Source: an uncultured Acetatifactor sp. (lineage in GTDB: Bacteria; Bacillota; Clostridia; Lachnospirales; Lachnospiraceae). Taken from it: a DNA stretch of 64,000 nucleotides. How positions within the stretch are numbered: the stretch's first letter is position 1; each line of letters begins with the position of its first letter. The notes below the pieces were generated by a model, which was given only the letters and a program-made list of their open reading frames with translations, was not told the DNA's origin and did no database searches. A program made the translations under genes and the position numbers. Below, piece after piece: positions 46,916-55,847 of the stretch. The stretch is from positions 50,790 through 114,789 of the forward strand of contig CALWRA010000008.1 of NCBI GenBank assembly GCA_944383825.1. The letters run 5' to 3'.

Positions 46916-46944
46916 TTGTATTCGTCACTTGTTTATATTAAAAT
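46916..46944 (+). promoter_or_regulatory. Promoter of the ferredoxin gene
   Basis: TTGTAT (46916-46921), 17 bases, TAAAAT (46939-46944), about 60 bases before the ATG. Confidence 0.45.
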
Positions 46945-47007
46945 AGAATCAGCAATTGATCATAAAATATCAAAAGCGATTGGGTTTATTTAAGGAGGAT
47001 TGGTATT

Positions 47008-47181
47008 ATGGCATATGTAATTGGAGATTCCTGCGTAGCTTGCGGCGCTTGCGAAGCTCAGTGTCCTGTAGGCGCCATCAGCATGGGAGACGGCAAATTT
47101 GAAATTGATGCGGATACCTGCATCGACTGCGGCTCTTGTGCAGGTCAGTGCCCTGTAGGCGCCATATCTCAGGGTGAATAA
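47008..47181 (+). CDS. 2[4Fe-4S] ferredoxin
   Basis: This 57-residue clostridial ferredoxin, an electron carrier, has two CxxCxxCxxxCP motifs: SCVACGACEAQCPVG at residues 8-22 and TCIDCGSCAGQCPVG at 37-51. It begins MAYVIGDS, as in the family. TAAGGAGGATTGG precedes the ATG at 47008. A monocistronic unit: promoter upstream, terminator directly after. It could serve pyruvate:ferredoxin oxidoreductase or hydrogenase, neither of which is in this window. Confidence 0.97.
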   Translation: MAYVIGDSCVACGACEAQCPVGAISMGDGKFEIDADTCIDCGSCAGQCPVGAISQGE

Positions 47182-47190
47182 GCTGGTGTG

Positions 47191-47228
47191 AAAAGGCATT
47201 CAAAAAAAAGAATGCCTTTTCTTTTTTG
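47191..47228 (+). terminator. Terminator after the ferredoxin gene, overlapping the MerR-type gene end
   Basis: AAAAGGCATTC (47191-47201) and GAATGCCTTTT (47210-47220) are exact inverted copies with an A8 loop and TTTTCTTTTTT after. The right arm is also the last codons of the MerR-type gene on the other strand. Confidence 0.9.
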
Positions 47229-47940
47229 TCTTTTTCTCCGCTTTCTGGTCCTTCATAATACCTTGCTCTTCGTCAGTCTTCTGCTTTTCCAGCTCCTTTT
47301 CCCCTTTACCTCTCAGCAGCTTTCTGCTCTTTTTCCGCAGCAGATCATCCATTCTCTTGTAATATTCCTCATTCCTCTCTGCATTGGCCCTGTCCCGGAT
47401 CTCCTCTCGTTCCTCCTGCATACGAAACTGATAGTCCAGCTCCTTCACCACGCTGTCCCTGATTTCTCTGCACAGCTCCTGATTATTTTCCATAAGAGTT
47501 TCCCGAATTAACTGTTGAAGAAGCCACTGCAGCCTTCTGGACTTCTCTTCTCTGGATTCCTGTACAACTTCCCGGTTGATTTCTCGGCTTCTCTTATCGG
47601 CGGGATTCTGCGCTTCCCGAGTGTCAATAATATCAATTGCCATGCCTTGCTGCCTCGCTTGCTCCTGCCTTTCTTCCTCTTTTTCTTCCCTCTCATCCTC
47701 TTGGGGCAATACGTTCAGCTTTCCATCCTTCAGTATCATTTTTATTGCCTTCAATTGCAGTCCCCTTTCCTTCATACTCTTAATCTGCTTAAATCGTTCC
47801 ACATCCTCCCTGGTATAGTAGCGGTGTCCCAGCTCATTGCGCTTAATGGGCAGATGAAGCTCCTCCTCCCAGTAGCGCAGTACATGGCTTTCTACCTTCA
47901 CTTCTTTTGCAGCGTCTGAAATCAATAAATACTGGCCCAT
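47200..47940 (-). CDS. MerR-type DNA-binding protein with charged coiled coil
   Basis: This 246-residue protein has an N-terminal MerR winged helix (ISDAAKEVKVESHVLRYWEEELHLPIKRNELGHRYYTREDVERFKQIKSMKERGLQLKAIKMIL, residues 7-71). The C-terminal part is highly charged and helical, rich in Glu, Arg and Lys, with no ligand-binding domain. That combination recalls RacA-type chromosome-anchoring proteins rather than a drug-sensing MerR. The last codons (KKRHSFF) come from the terminator stem of the ferredoxin gene. Function is inferred from the domain layout alone. Confidence 0.78.
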   Translation of the reverse strand: MGQYLLISDAAKEVKVESHVLRYWEEELHLPIKRNELGHRYYTREDVERFKQIKSMKERGLQLKAIKMILKDGKLNVLPQEDEREEKEEERQEQARQQGMAIDIIDTREAQNPADKRSREINREVVQESREEKSRRLQWLLQQLIRETLMENNQELCREIRDSVVKELDYQFRMQEEREEIRDRANAERNEEYYKRMDDLLRKKSRKLLRGKGEKELEKQKTDEEQGIMKDQKAEKKTKKKRHSFF

Positions 47941-48022
47941 AAAATCTTCCCCTTTCTTATATCACCCTATTGTCTCTTATCCATGTATCAATCCTCATTA
48001 CATTTTCGCCTTCGCCGATAAA

Positions 48023-48062
48023 ACAAAAGAGAACAGACCCTCTTCAGGGTGTTCTCTTTTGT
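48023..48062 (-). terminator. Terminator after dnaB
   Basis: ACAAAAGAGAAC (48023-48034) and GTTCTCTTTTGT (48051-48062) are exact inverted copies with an inner CCCT/AGGG stem. On the minus strand TTTTGTTTTAT follows. It ends the gdpP-rplI-dnaB run. Confidence 0.85.
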
Positions 48063-48109
48063 AAATTGACCTATTTATGTATCAGGCGGCAAATCGGGCC
48101 TGTCCCACC

Positions 48110-49459
48110 TTAATCCCTGCCATAGCGCTCCAAATTGGCAAATTTGGTATACTCCGGCAACCAGGCCAGCTCCACCGTTCCAATAGGACCATTCCTCTGT
48201 TTGGCAATGATAATCTCGGATACTCCCTTTTTATCCGTATCGGGATGATAATAATCATCCCGGTAAATAAACATGACCACGTCGGCATCCTGCTCGATGG
48301 CTCCGGACTCACGCAGGTCCGAAAGCATGGGACGGTGATCCGGCCTCTGCTCCACCGCCCGGCTTAGCTGTGAAAGCGCTAAAACCGGCACCCCCAGCTC
48401 TCTGGCAATGGATTTCAAGGATCTTGATATATCAGAAATTTCCTGCTGCCTGGAATCGGTCCTTCCGCCGCCGCTCATAAGCTGCAGGTAATCTATAATT
48501 ATCATAGACAAATTATGCTCTAACTTAAATTTGCGACATTTTGATCGCAGCTCCGAAATACTGATTCCCGGAGTGTCGTCAATAATAAGCCGGGACCGCC
48601 CTATCACTCCTGCGCTTTCAATCAGACGTTCCCACTCCTGATCATTCAGCTGCCCTGTCCTGAGCTTTTGGGCATCAACGCTGGATTCCAGTGAAAACAT
48701 ACGGTTCACAAGCTGTTCCTTGCTCATCTCCAGGCTGAAGATGGCAACCGAAAGGTTTTTCTTAAAGGCCACATACTGAGCAATATTCAGTACAAAAGCC
48801 GTCTTTCCCATGGAGGGACGAGCTGCAATCAGCACCAGATCCGAGGGCTGCATGCCTGCGGTTCTGTAATCCAGATCCGTAAACCCGGTGGGAATACCCG
48901 TGACACTCCCTTTGTTCTTGGAAGCCTTTTCTATCTTGTCCATGGCATTCATAACGACCTGCCTGATTGGAACGAAATCCTCCATATTCCTCTTCTGAAC
49001 AAGCTGGAAAACCCTTTTTTCCGTATCCTCCAGAATTGTCTCCAAACTTTCTTTTCCCGCATAGCAGGTATTGGCAATCTCTTCGTTGAGACGGATCAGC
49101 TTTCTTAACGTAGATTTTTCCGCCACAATGCCGGCATAGTATTTGATATTAGCGGAGGTAGGAACCGCCGTAATCAAATCCCGGACAAATTCCAGACTGC
49201 TGACCTCCGGCGGCACATCTTTCTCCCGAAGCCGGTTCTGTAAGGTAATCAGATCCACCGGGCTGCCTTCCTCATTCAGCTCCTCCATGGCTTCAAACAA
49301 AACGCCATACTGCCTGTTATAAAAGTCCTCACCGCTTATAATTTCTGAAGCTACCACAATCGCCTCACGGTCTATAATCATGGAACCGATCACGGACTGT
49401 TCCGCCTCCGTACTATGGGGCAATATTCTTTTCAACACATTTTCTTCCATAGTCGGCAT
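48110..49459 (-). CDS. dnaB: Replicative DNA helicase DnaB type
   Basis: This 449-residue hexameric helicase unwinds DNA at the replication fork. The N-terminal primase-binding domain (LPHSTEAEQSVIGSMIIDREAIVVASEIISGEDFYNRQYGVLF) is followed by the RecA-like ATPase with IAARPSMGKTAFVLNIA at about residues 211-227, SLEMSKEQLVNRM and IIDYLQLM. GGAAAGG precedes the ATG at about eight bases. It follows rplI by 22 bases, matching the gdpP-rplI-dnaB order of many Bacillota. The likely loader proteins are at 8.6-10.7 kb. Confidence 0.96.
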   Translation of the reverse strand: MPTMEENVLKRILPHSTEAEQSVIGSMIIDREAIVVASEIISGEDFYNRQYGVLFEAMEELNEEGSPVDLITLQNRLREKDVPPEVSSLEFVRDLITAVPTSANIKYYAGIVAEKSTLRKLIRLNEEIANTCYAGKESLETILEDTEKRVFQLVQKRNMEDFVPIRQVVMNAMDKIEKASKNKGSVTGIPTGFTDLDYRTAGMQPSDLVLIAARPSMGKTAFVLNIAQYVAFKKNLSVAIFSLEMSKEQLVNRMFSLESSVDAQKLRTGQLNDQEWERLIESAGVIGRSRLIIDDTPGISISELRSKCRKFKLEHNLSMIIIDYLQLMSGGGRTDSRQQEISDISRSLKSIARELGVPVLALSQLSRAVEQRPDHRPMLSDLRESGAIEQDADVVMFIYRDDYYHPDTDKKGVSEIIIAKQRNGPIGTVELAWLPEYTKFANLERYGRD

Positions 49460-49481
49460 GACTTTTACCTTTCCGCTTTAC

Positions 49482-49928
49482 CTATGCCTCCACTACCTTT
49501 ACGACAAGCTTTCCCGTCACCTGAGGATGCAGCTTTACAGCCACCTCATATGCCCCGAAATTTTTTAGATTTTCCGGAAGCTGTATTTTCTTCTTGTCAA
49601 TTTCAATACCGTTCTGCTCCTTGCAGGCTGCCGCTATTTCCTTGGTGGAAACGGAACCGAATGCTTTTCCCCCTTCCCCGGCCTTCATCCGAACAACGAC
49701 CTGCCTGGTCTCCAGCTGAGCGGCCAGGGCCTTCGCTGCATCCAGCTGTTCCTTCGCCACTTTTTCCTCATGAGCTTTTTTCAGCTTTAAATCATTCTGA
49801 CTTTTCGCCGTAGCCTCCACACCAATTTTTTTTGGTATAATATAATTCCTGGCATATCCTTCGCTTACTTCTACGACATCACCTGCTTTTCCCAGCTTCT
49901 TTTCGTCCTTCAACAAAATAACTTTCAT
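49482..49928 (-). CDS. rplI: 50S ribosomal protein L9
   Basis: L9 binds 23S rRNA and supports reading-frame fidelity. The 148-residue product starts MKVILLKDEKKLGKAGDVVEVSEGYARNYIIPKKIGVEAT, the N-terminal rRNA-binding domain, followed by a central helix and the C-terminal domain ending in LKLHPQVTGKLVVKVV-like sequence. Its length and pattern are normal. It lies between gdpP and dnaB with a 21-base gap to gdpP. Confidence 0.97.
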   Translation of the reverse strand: MKVILLKDEKKLGKAGDVVEVSEGYARNYIIPKKIGVEATAKSQNDLKLKKAHEEKVAKEQLDAAKALAAQLETRQVVVRMKAGEGGKAFGSVSTKEIAAACKEQNGIEIDKKKIQLPENLKNFGAYEVAVKLHPQVTGKLVVKVVEA

Positions 49929-49949
49929 TTTTCTGTGGTTCCTTTCCTG

Positions 49950-52001
49950 TTATATTTCACCGTTTTCCAGCATACTGTCAATGGTCCGCTTCAAAACACC
50001 AATGGCTTCCGCAAGCCCCGTGCCCTCCAGCTGGCAAGCGGCTGTGTTCATATGTCCTCCTCCGCCCATCCTCTCCATGATAATCTGTACGTTTACCTCA
50101 TCAATGGACCTTGCGCTGACGTAAATTTTTCCCTGGTAATCCGTGAGCACAAAGCTGGCTTTTATCCCCTTAATATTCAAAAGCTCGTTGGCCGCCTGAG
50201 CGCCTATAATGGTGGGACTGGGAAGCTCGTCCGCCGTACAGACGGAAATAGCAAAATACTGCTTGTAAATTTCAGCCTGGCTCACCGCATCTGCCTTCGC
50301 CTTATATTCAGCAGCGTTTTCCCTGAAAAGCTTCCTGACCCGGGTCACATCAGCGCCGTTTCTGCGCAGAAAGGCAGCTGCCTCAAAGGTTCGAACGCCC
50401 GTTTTGGTCATGAAGTTATTCGTATCAATCATTATTCCGGAATACATGCAGTCCGCTTCTTCCGTGCGGATCTTTATATTATCGTAAGTATATTGAAGAA
50501 TTTCGGAAACCATTTCGCAAGTGGACGAGGCGTATGGCTCCACATAGGAAAGTGTTGCATTTTCAATGGTCTCCGTTCCTTGTCTGTGATGATCCAGCAC
50601 CACCACGGACTTACAGAATCTGAGCAGATCCGGGCACTCTGTTATGGAAGGCTTGTTTACATCCACAACCACAAGCACTGCATTGCTTCCTGCCGCTTCT
50701 ATCGCCTGCTGACTGTTGATAATCATATCTTCATCATACTCGGGATTATTTTGAAACAGATCCACCATGGGCTTAATTGCGTTTGTGGCTTCATTGAGCA
50801 CAATATGGGTCTTCCTCCCCAACGTCTGGGCAATCCGGTAGATTCCCACCGCTGCGCCAAAGCTGTCCACATCTGGCATCCGGTGTCCCATGACAAGCAC
50901 CTTATCTTTGCCTGTGATGATCTCACGGAGAGCATGGGCTTTTACTCTTGCCTTCACCCTGGTGTTTTTCTCCACCTGCTGACTTTTGCCGCCGTAATAG
51001 GTAATGCTTTCAGGCGTTTTGATTACCGCCTGATCCCCTCCCCTTCCCAGAGCAAGGTCTATGGCGTTTCTGGCAAACTCATAATTTTGCGCATAGGTCA
51101 GGCCATCGAGACCGATTCCGATGCTTATGGTGACTGCCATTTCATTGCCTATATTTACTGTTTTTACTTCTTCCAACAGGTCAAAGCGGCTTTCCTGAAG
51201 CTGTGATATGGCCTTTTTTCTTAATATAACAAGATACTTATCCTTTTCCAGCTTTTTACTGATGCCATCAAGCGTGGAAATATATTTATTCACCTTTCTG
51301 TCGATCAGCGCAATCAACAGAGATCGGCGAACCTCCTCCACACTTTCCAGAGCTTCCTCGTAATTGTCGAGATAAATCATTCCCACCGAAAGGCTCTGAT
51401 CGTCCACCTCCTGCAAGGCGATGTGCAGCGCCGTCTCGTCAAACAGATACACTGCAATCAAATATCCGTTATACCCTTGAGCTTCTATCATATCGCTGTT
51501 TTCAGCCATCTCCTTCAGGGAAATTTTTCTGAATTTCGCCACATACTCACAGCCCTCATACTCCAGCTCATACTGAGCCTCATCCACGCCCGCGTCGTCC
51601 GGCAGCCTGTCCCTTGTAATTGTAGGAAACAGTGATGTTATGGATTTATTATATCCCTTAGGCTGATGGATCACATTCTCAAAGGCAATATTGGTCCAGA
51701 CCACCTTTCCTCCATCGTCAAGCAGCGCATAGGGCAAATCCAAATCCCTCAGGAGCTTTCTCTGTATCTGTCCGTATTCCGTGGCAAAGCTGACCAGCTC
51801 ATTCATAATCACAGGTTTATTATAAAAATAAAGAGTGAGCGTAATAATAAAATAAAATACCGTAAAAGCACACAGCAGAATCCCCGCCCGGTAATCTATC
51901 ATAAACACTGCCGCCGCCACCGCAAGCAGCAAAATTCCCAGATATATTCCAAACTGTATGTAGGTTTTGATTCTCCCTTTCAATTTGATTTGTTTCTTCA
52001 T
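49950..52001 (-). CDS. gdpP: Cyclic-di-AMP phosphodiesterase GdpP
   Basis: GdpP is a membrane-bound enzyme that breaks down cyclic-di-AMP. The 683-residue protein has two membrane helices at about residues 13-60, a PAS-like region to about 160, a degenerate GGDEF domain (about 170-305), and a DHH domain (VMGHRMPDVDSFGAAVGIY, then VVVLDHHRQGTE). It ends with the DHHA1 domain (GARSIDEVNVQIIMERMGGGGHMNTAACQL-like), with the GGGGH motif. It is the first gene of the gdpP-rplI-dnaB operon. Confidence 0.95.
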   Translation of the reverse strand: MKKQIKLKGRIKTYIQFGIYLGILLLAVAAAVFMIDYRAGILLCAFTVFYFIITLTLYFYNKPVIMNELVSFATEYGQIQRKLLRDLDLPYALLDDGGKVVWTNIAFENVIHQPKGYNKSITSLFPTITRDRLPDDAGVDEAQYELEYEGCEYVAKFRKISLKEMAENSDMIEAQGYNGYLIAVYLFDETALHIALQEVDDQSLSVGMIYLDNYEEALESVEEVRRSLLIALIDRKVNKYISTLDGISKKLEKDKYLVILRKKAISQLQESRFDLLEEVKTVNIGNEMAVTISIGIGLDGLTYAQNYEFARNAIDLALGRGGDQAVIKTPESITYYGGKSQQVEKNTRVKARVKAHALREIITGKDKVLVMGHRMPDVDSFGAAVGIYRIAQTLGRKTHIVLNEATNAIKPMVDLFQNNPEYDEDMIINSQQAIEAAGSNAVLVVVDVNKPSITECPDLLRFCKSVVVLDHHRQGTETIENATLSYVEPYASSTCEMVSEILQYTYDNIKIRTEEADCMYSGIMIDTNNFMTKTGVRTFEAAAFLRRNGADVTRVRKLFRENAAEYKAKADAVSQAEIYKQYFAISVCTADELPSPTIIGAQAANELLNIKGIKASFVLTDYQGKIYVSARSIDEVNVQIIMERMGGGGHMNTAACQLEGTGLAEAIGVLKRTIDSMLENGEI

Positions 52002-52198
52002 GTATGGTTCCTCTTTATTTGGCGGCGGGCAGGAGTCCGTCCCGCAGCGCAGTGCGTTATGGGCTCGCTTCTGACTCTGCCCTTACCGAACATTATATCA
52101 AATATCGTAACAGTATGCTACAATTTAATTTGTCAAATAAAGAAATCATATGTAGAAACCTGCTGACCGCGTCATTGCCACAATTACAACGGGTGCAC

Positions 52199-52237
52199 AA
52201 AAATATCAGCTCCGATTCAAAGAACCAAAGCTGATAT
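52199..52237 (-). terminator. Terminator after the flavin reductase gene
   Basis: ATATCAGCT (52203-52211) and AGCTGATAT (52229-52237) are exact inverted copies; on the minus strand TTTTTGTG follows. It terminates the 52287 gene. Confidence 0.8.
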
Positions 52238-52286
52238 GATATGCTTTTTATTCACCGCATCAGAAAGTCCGAAAATATATTTTCTG

Positions 52287-52844
52287 TCACTTCAACACGC
52301 TTCCATCCCGAAAAGCGCTTCCCACTCTCTCTCCCAGTACATGGTAACCATTGTGTACTGGATCAAAGGAAATCGGGCGAAATTTTGCAAGATCGATGCT
52401 GCCATCCTCTCCAAGAACCCTTTCCTCAGCGCTGATATTCACAATTTGCCCGATAACGTTCCCATCCTCATTAAAGCCCAGAAATCTGCAGTCCAAAGCT
52501 ACAGGCAGCTCCTCTATTAAGGGGGCGTCCACAAACTCGCTCTTCGTCACATGAAAGCCGGCTTTTTCCATCTTTCGAGGCTCTGTATTGGCAGAAGCTA
52601 TGCCCACGTAATCCGATGAAACCACATGCTCCGCATCTGCAAAGCTGACCGTGAAAGCACCTCTGGCCTTGATATTGGACGTAGTTTTATGCCCTGCGCT
52701 TAGACACAGCACCACCTTATCCGCATCATATAAGCCACCCCAAGCAGCATTCATGGCATCCGCGGTGCCATCCTCATTGTATGTGCCGATGATAAGCACA
52801 GGAAGAGGATAGAACCATGATTTTATTCCAAAATTTTTCCGCAT
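52287..52844 (-). CDS. Flavin reductase family protein
   Basis: This 185-residue FMN-binding split-barrel protein of the flavin reductase-like family begins MRKNFGIKSWFYPLPVLIIGTYNEDGTADAMNAAWGG and has VVLCLSAGHKTTSNIKARGAFTVSFADAEHVVSSDYVGI, the conserved flavin-contact segment. It probably reduces flavins or uses them to reduce quinones. It is followed by a terminator and preceded on the same strand by an aldo/keto reductase, so the two may be one redox operon. The substrate is unknown. Confidence 0.88.
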   Translation of the reverse strand: MRKNFGIKSWFYPLPVLIIGTYNEDGTADAMNAAWGGLYDADKVVLCLSAGHKTTSNIKARGAFTVSFADAEHVVSSDYVGIASANTEPRKMEKAGFHVTKSEFVDAPLIEELPVALDCRFLGFNEDGNVIGQIVNISAEERVLGEDGSIDLAKFRPISFDPVHNGYHVLGERVGSAFRDGSVLK

Positions 52845-52867
52845 AAGTTTAACACTCCTTTGCCTCT

Positions 52868-53713
52868 TTACTTCTGCTCATCTACCGGAGGCACCATCTC
52901 CGCATATCCCCGGAGCAGCTCCGGCGTGCTCACATAGTAGCGTTTCTGTTGATCCATGTCCGCAATCCCGCTCATCTCTTCTTCCGTAAGAGAGAAATCA
53001 AACAGATCAAAATTATCCTGAATATGATGAAGATTTTTGGAACCGGGAATCACAATATTTCCTGCCTGAATATGCCACCGCAGAATAATTTGAGCATTTG
53101 ATTTTCTATATTTTTCTGCCAGCTCCGTAAACAACGGCTCCTGAATCAACGCCTTATCCCCATGCCCCAACGGGTACCATGCTTGGATGACCATGCCCTC
53201 TTCTGCCAAAAACCGCTTCAGCTCCTTCTCCTGGGAGTAGGGATGAACCTCTGTCTGCAGCACAGCAGGCTTTACCTCGCACATATTCAGTATCTCTCGG
53301 ATCTGCTCCACTGTAAAATTGGATAAGCCAATTGCTTTCACCTTACCAGACTTGTACGCCTTTTCCATCAGCTTATATCCGGCAATATAATTTCCCGCAG
53401 GCTGATGGATTAAAAGCAGATCAATGTAATCGGTATCCAATCTTTCCAGGGTCTTCTCCACTGCGTCCGTCTGCTCATAAAAGCTGGGCCACAGCTTTGT
53501 CTCCAGAAAGATTTCCTCTCTCCTTATTCCGGATTTTTTCATAGCGCGTCCCACAGCCTTTTCATTGACATATGCGTTTGCCGTATCAATCAGCCTGTAA
53601 CCGCACTCAAGCGCGCTGAGGACAGATGCCTCCGCTTCGTCCGGCTGCAGCAGAAAGGTTCCGATTCCCATCATAGGCATCTTGACTCCATTGTTCAAAA
53701 CTGCGTATTCCAT
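52868..53713 (-). CDS. Aldo/keto reductase
   Basis: This 281-residue NADPH-dependent oxidoreductase has the (beta/alpha)8 fold. Visible motifs are NNGVKMPMMGIGTFLLQP at the N-terminus, GYRLIDTANAYVNEKAVGRAMK (Asp and Tyr of the tetrad), LLLIHQPAGNYIAGYKLMEKAYKSGKVKAIGLSNF and VIPGSKNLHHIQDN for cofactor binding. AGGAGGAACTAAA precedes the ATG at 53711-53713. The gene is next to the flavin reductase, a frequent pair in electrophile or aldehyde defence. Substrate not assigned. Confidence 0.92.
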   Translation of the reverse strand: MEYAVLNNGVKMPMMGIGTFLLQPDEAEASVLSALECGYRLIDTANAYVNEKAVGRAMKKSGIRREEIFLETKLWPSFYEQTDAVEKTLERLDTDYIDLLLIHQPAGNYIAGYKLMEKAYKSGKVKAIGLSNFTVEQIREILNMCEVKPAVLQTEVHPYSQEKELKRFLAEEGMVIQAWYPLGHGDKALIQEPLFTELAEKYRKSNAQIILRWHIQAGNIVIPGSKNLHHIQDNFDLFDFSLTEEEMSGIADMDQQKRYYVSTPELLRGYAEMVPPVDEQK

Positions 53714-53926
53714 TTTAGTTCCTCCTTGCATTTCGGCTTTTTCATTCCTGAAATTTTAACACGCTTATATTATAGACCAAATAAATAAAAAAAGAAGTTT
53801 CCGTTTGTTACAAAGTATAAACCTACAGGTTATCTCCTCCTCCCTACGCCCTCCTGTCTGGATCTCTTGAAACCCGATACTATTCCTTTTCCAGGAAGAA
53901 AAAGCAAACCCTTAGCCCGAATCACA

Positions 53927-55054
53927 CTAATTTCCCTCAAAGATTTTCTGCAGCCACCGATCATAGGCAGGAATCCAATCTCCTTGAGCTCCAAACCCGT
54001 GAGGCATGCCATCCAGCTGCAGCCGCTCTACGGTAATACCGGCTTCCTGCGCAGCATCCGCATTGGCAAGAAACTGATCATAAAACGGATCGAGAGTTCC
54101 ATAACAGTAAAAGGTAGGAGGCAGACTGCCGGAACGCAGAAGCTCCACATCTGTGGTTCCCACGCTTAGACGTCCATAAAAGGAATAAATCATCCCGCAG
54201 GCCGCCGCGTCGGCGGAAATCTGGTCCAGCTCATCCGCAACATAACCAGAATCCAACGCCGTGCCATTCACCTGTCCATCGAAATTCAGCAGCATCTCTC
54301 CGCTGAGAATTCCTCCAGCGGAAAACCCCATGACTGCAATATCCTTTTCATCAATGCCATATTCCTCTGCATGAGCACGGACAAACCGCACCGCACGGGC
54401 CAGATCCAGCGCGCCCTCCTGCTGCGTATAAGGACGCAGACGGTAGTCAATTACAAAGCTCTGATACCCAAGGGCGCTGAGCTCTTCCGCCACATCCATT
54501 CCTTCCGGCCGGTCGCTTCTAAACTGGAAGGCCCCACCGGGACAAATCAGCACTGCTCCCTTGATTTCAGTGCCCTCCGGAACCGGATAGCTGGTGAGAT
54601 AGGGGCGGAAATCCGGATCATCTGAATATCTTCCGTTATTTTCCGTATACTCTGTGGCAGCTGGCGCACTTCCCTTCTCCCATAGATATAAAACCTGCTG
54701 CTCTTTGGGCGTTATCACAGCGGATGCCACCGTATTGCCTTCCTCATCTTTCGGGACGAGGGCTTCATCCAAAAGTCCCTCCTCCTCAATCCATTTAGTC
54801 ACATCCTGCTGCTGGAGATCCTCTGAAAGCAGCAAAGCCCTGCTTCCCAGCAGCGCGCCGGGCTGAAGCAGTGAAACTGCCTCAAGAATTTTCTCAGAAT
54901 CATTTGTGCCGCCAGCTACAAATGGCAGAATCGTTTTTGCACCAAAATCGTTTGCTTCCAGAAAGGTCTCAATAATTTCCGGCATTACATTTTTTTCTGC
55001 TTCAAACCCCAGCAGAACAAATTCATAAGAGGCAACCTTCCCTCCCTTCTTCAA
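53927..55054 (-). CDS. Alpha/beta esterase with N-terminal half flavodoxin (3' part of a frameshifted gene)
   Basis: This 375-residue frame begins with the C-terminal part of a flavodoxin-like domain (residues 8-80, SYEFVLLGFEAEKN...FGAKTILPFVAGGTNDSEKI) and continues into an alpha/beta esterase. The esterase has GAVLICPGGAFQFRSDR (oxyanion), Ser in VMGFSAGGILSGEM, Asp in YGTLDPFYDQF and His in GMPHGFG. The start is a TTG without a ribosome-binding site inside the upstream lipoprotein frame, so the 5' half is probably the 55023-55313 frame and the two were one gene, parted by a frameshift near 55060. It may be a pseudogene, a programmed frameshift or a sequencing error. Confidence 0.72.
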   Translation of the reverse strand: MKKGGKVASYEFVLLGFEAEKNVMPEIIETFLEANDFGAKTILPFVAGGTNDSEKILEAVSLLQPGALLGSRALLLSEDLQQQDVTKWIEEEGLLDEALVPKDEEGNTVASAVITPKEQQVLYLWEKGSAPAATEYTENNGRYSDDPDFRPYLTSYPVPEGTEIKGAVLICPGGAFQFRSDRPEGMDVAEELSALGYQSFVIDYRLRPYTQQEGALDLARAVRFVRAHAEEYGIDEKDIAVMGFSAGGILSGEMLLNFDGQVNGTALDSGYVADELDQISADAAACGMIYSFYGRLSVGTTDVELLRSGSLPPTFYCYGTLDPFYDQFLANADAAQEAGITVERLQLDGMPHGFGAQGDWIPAYDRWLQKIFEGN

Positions 55055-55313
55055 TCAAGAACAAATGGCCATCCGTTGCCTTCTGAAGCTGCCGAGCTGT
55101 CTGCACCAGAACACCATCCTCTTCTTGAGCGGCATAGGCAATTAAAATATCAGAGTCCGTGTGTTGCATGTTGTTTGCCTCCCTGCCTTGGACGCCACCA
55201 TCTGTCTCATTGGTTTTTTCGGAAAATTGAGACAAGGGGTCCTGTGAGCTGCCGCAGGCAGCCAGACCAAATGCTATCGCAAGCGTCAATAACACAAATA
55301 AAATTTTTTTCAT
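55023..55313 (-). CDS. Lipoprotein plus flavodoxin N-terminal part (5' part of the frameshifted gene)
   Basis: This 96-residue frame begins MKKILFVLLTLAIAFGLAACGSS, a lipoprotein signal with the lipobox LAAC, then a linker and the first strand and helix of a flavodoxin (DILIAYAAQEEDGVLVQTARQLQKATDG). It ends abruptly at GREGCLL. The next frame picks up the flavodoxin fold about where this one stops, in the G-rich GAAGGGAGGGAAGG stretch. The full protein would be an extracellular lipid-anchored flavodoxin-esterase fusion of about 450 residues. Confidence 0.65.
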   Translation of the reverse strand: MKKILFVLLTLAIAFGLAACGSSQDPLSQFSEKTNETDGGVQGREANNMQHTDSDILIAYAAQEEDGVLVQTARQLQKATDGHLFLIEEGREGCLL

Positions 55314-55379
55314 GTATAATGCGCCTCCTTTCCTGTGCGATTCCTCTGTTCTGCCTCGGCCTTTTCATCTCAAAACATT

Positions 55380-55754
55380 TTACAATCCCAGACTTTTCGC
55401 CCAGACAGCCACCTCTTCCGCGCTATCAGCCACATCGTTACGGGAAATAGTCAGTCCGTTTTCGCTGACCTCGGCTCCGGGAGCAAGCTCGGCTATGGTA
55501 CTCTCCGTACGGGAAAATCCGCTGCCTCCGTGAGGGCAAAAGGGAATAATCGTCTTGCCGGTAAAATCATACCCCTCCAAAAAAGTATATAGAGCCTGAG
55601 GCATATCTCCCCACCAGTTAGGAAAGTAAAATGTAGCCCACCCCTCCAACCCTGCGGAAACACTGGCTTTAACGCCATACAAAAATGTGTATAGCGTTTC
55701 TTTTCCGTGTGTTTCCGTGCGGCATCCCATCATCTCCATTCTATCCTCCGCCAC
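55380..55754 (-). pseudogene. Truncated flavodoxin next to the mobile region
   Basis: Only the C-terminal 85 or so residues look like a Flavodoxin_4 domain: YFPNWWGDMPQALYTFLEGYDFTGKTIIPFCPHGGSGFS and the ALAPGAE-like C-terminus. The first 40 residues (AEDRMEMMGCRTETHGKETLYTFLYG) are unlike the FMN-binding N-terminus, and a stop lies a short way upstream. The likely reading is a flavodoxin whose 5' part was lost when the region starting near 55.75 kb was inserted. The front could also be an unrecognised domain. Confidence 0.5.
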
Positions 55755-55816
55755 CGCCAGTTGGCAAATGCTTATGTTCTATGCCCTTCCATGCCTGATC
55801 TGTATAGACAGACAAA

Positions 55817-55847
55817 AGCCAGCGGCTGTCATTTTTTACCGCTGGCT
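55817..55847 (-). terminator. Terminator after the tnpC-like gene
   Basis: AGCCAGCGG (55817-55825) and CCGCTGGCT (55839-55847) are exact inverted copies; on the minus strand TTTTGT follows. It lies at the left end of the mobile region. Confidence 0.8.

Noticed and set aside
49935..51206. 423-codon frame opposite gdpP
   Set aside because: Antisense shadow; gdpP motifs are complete on the minus strand.
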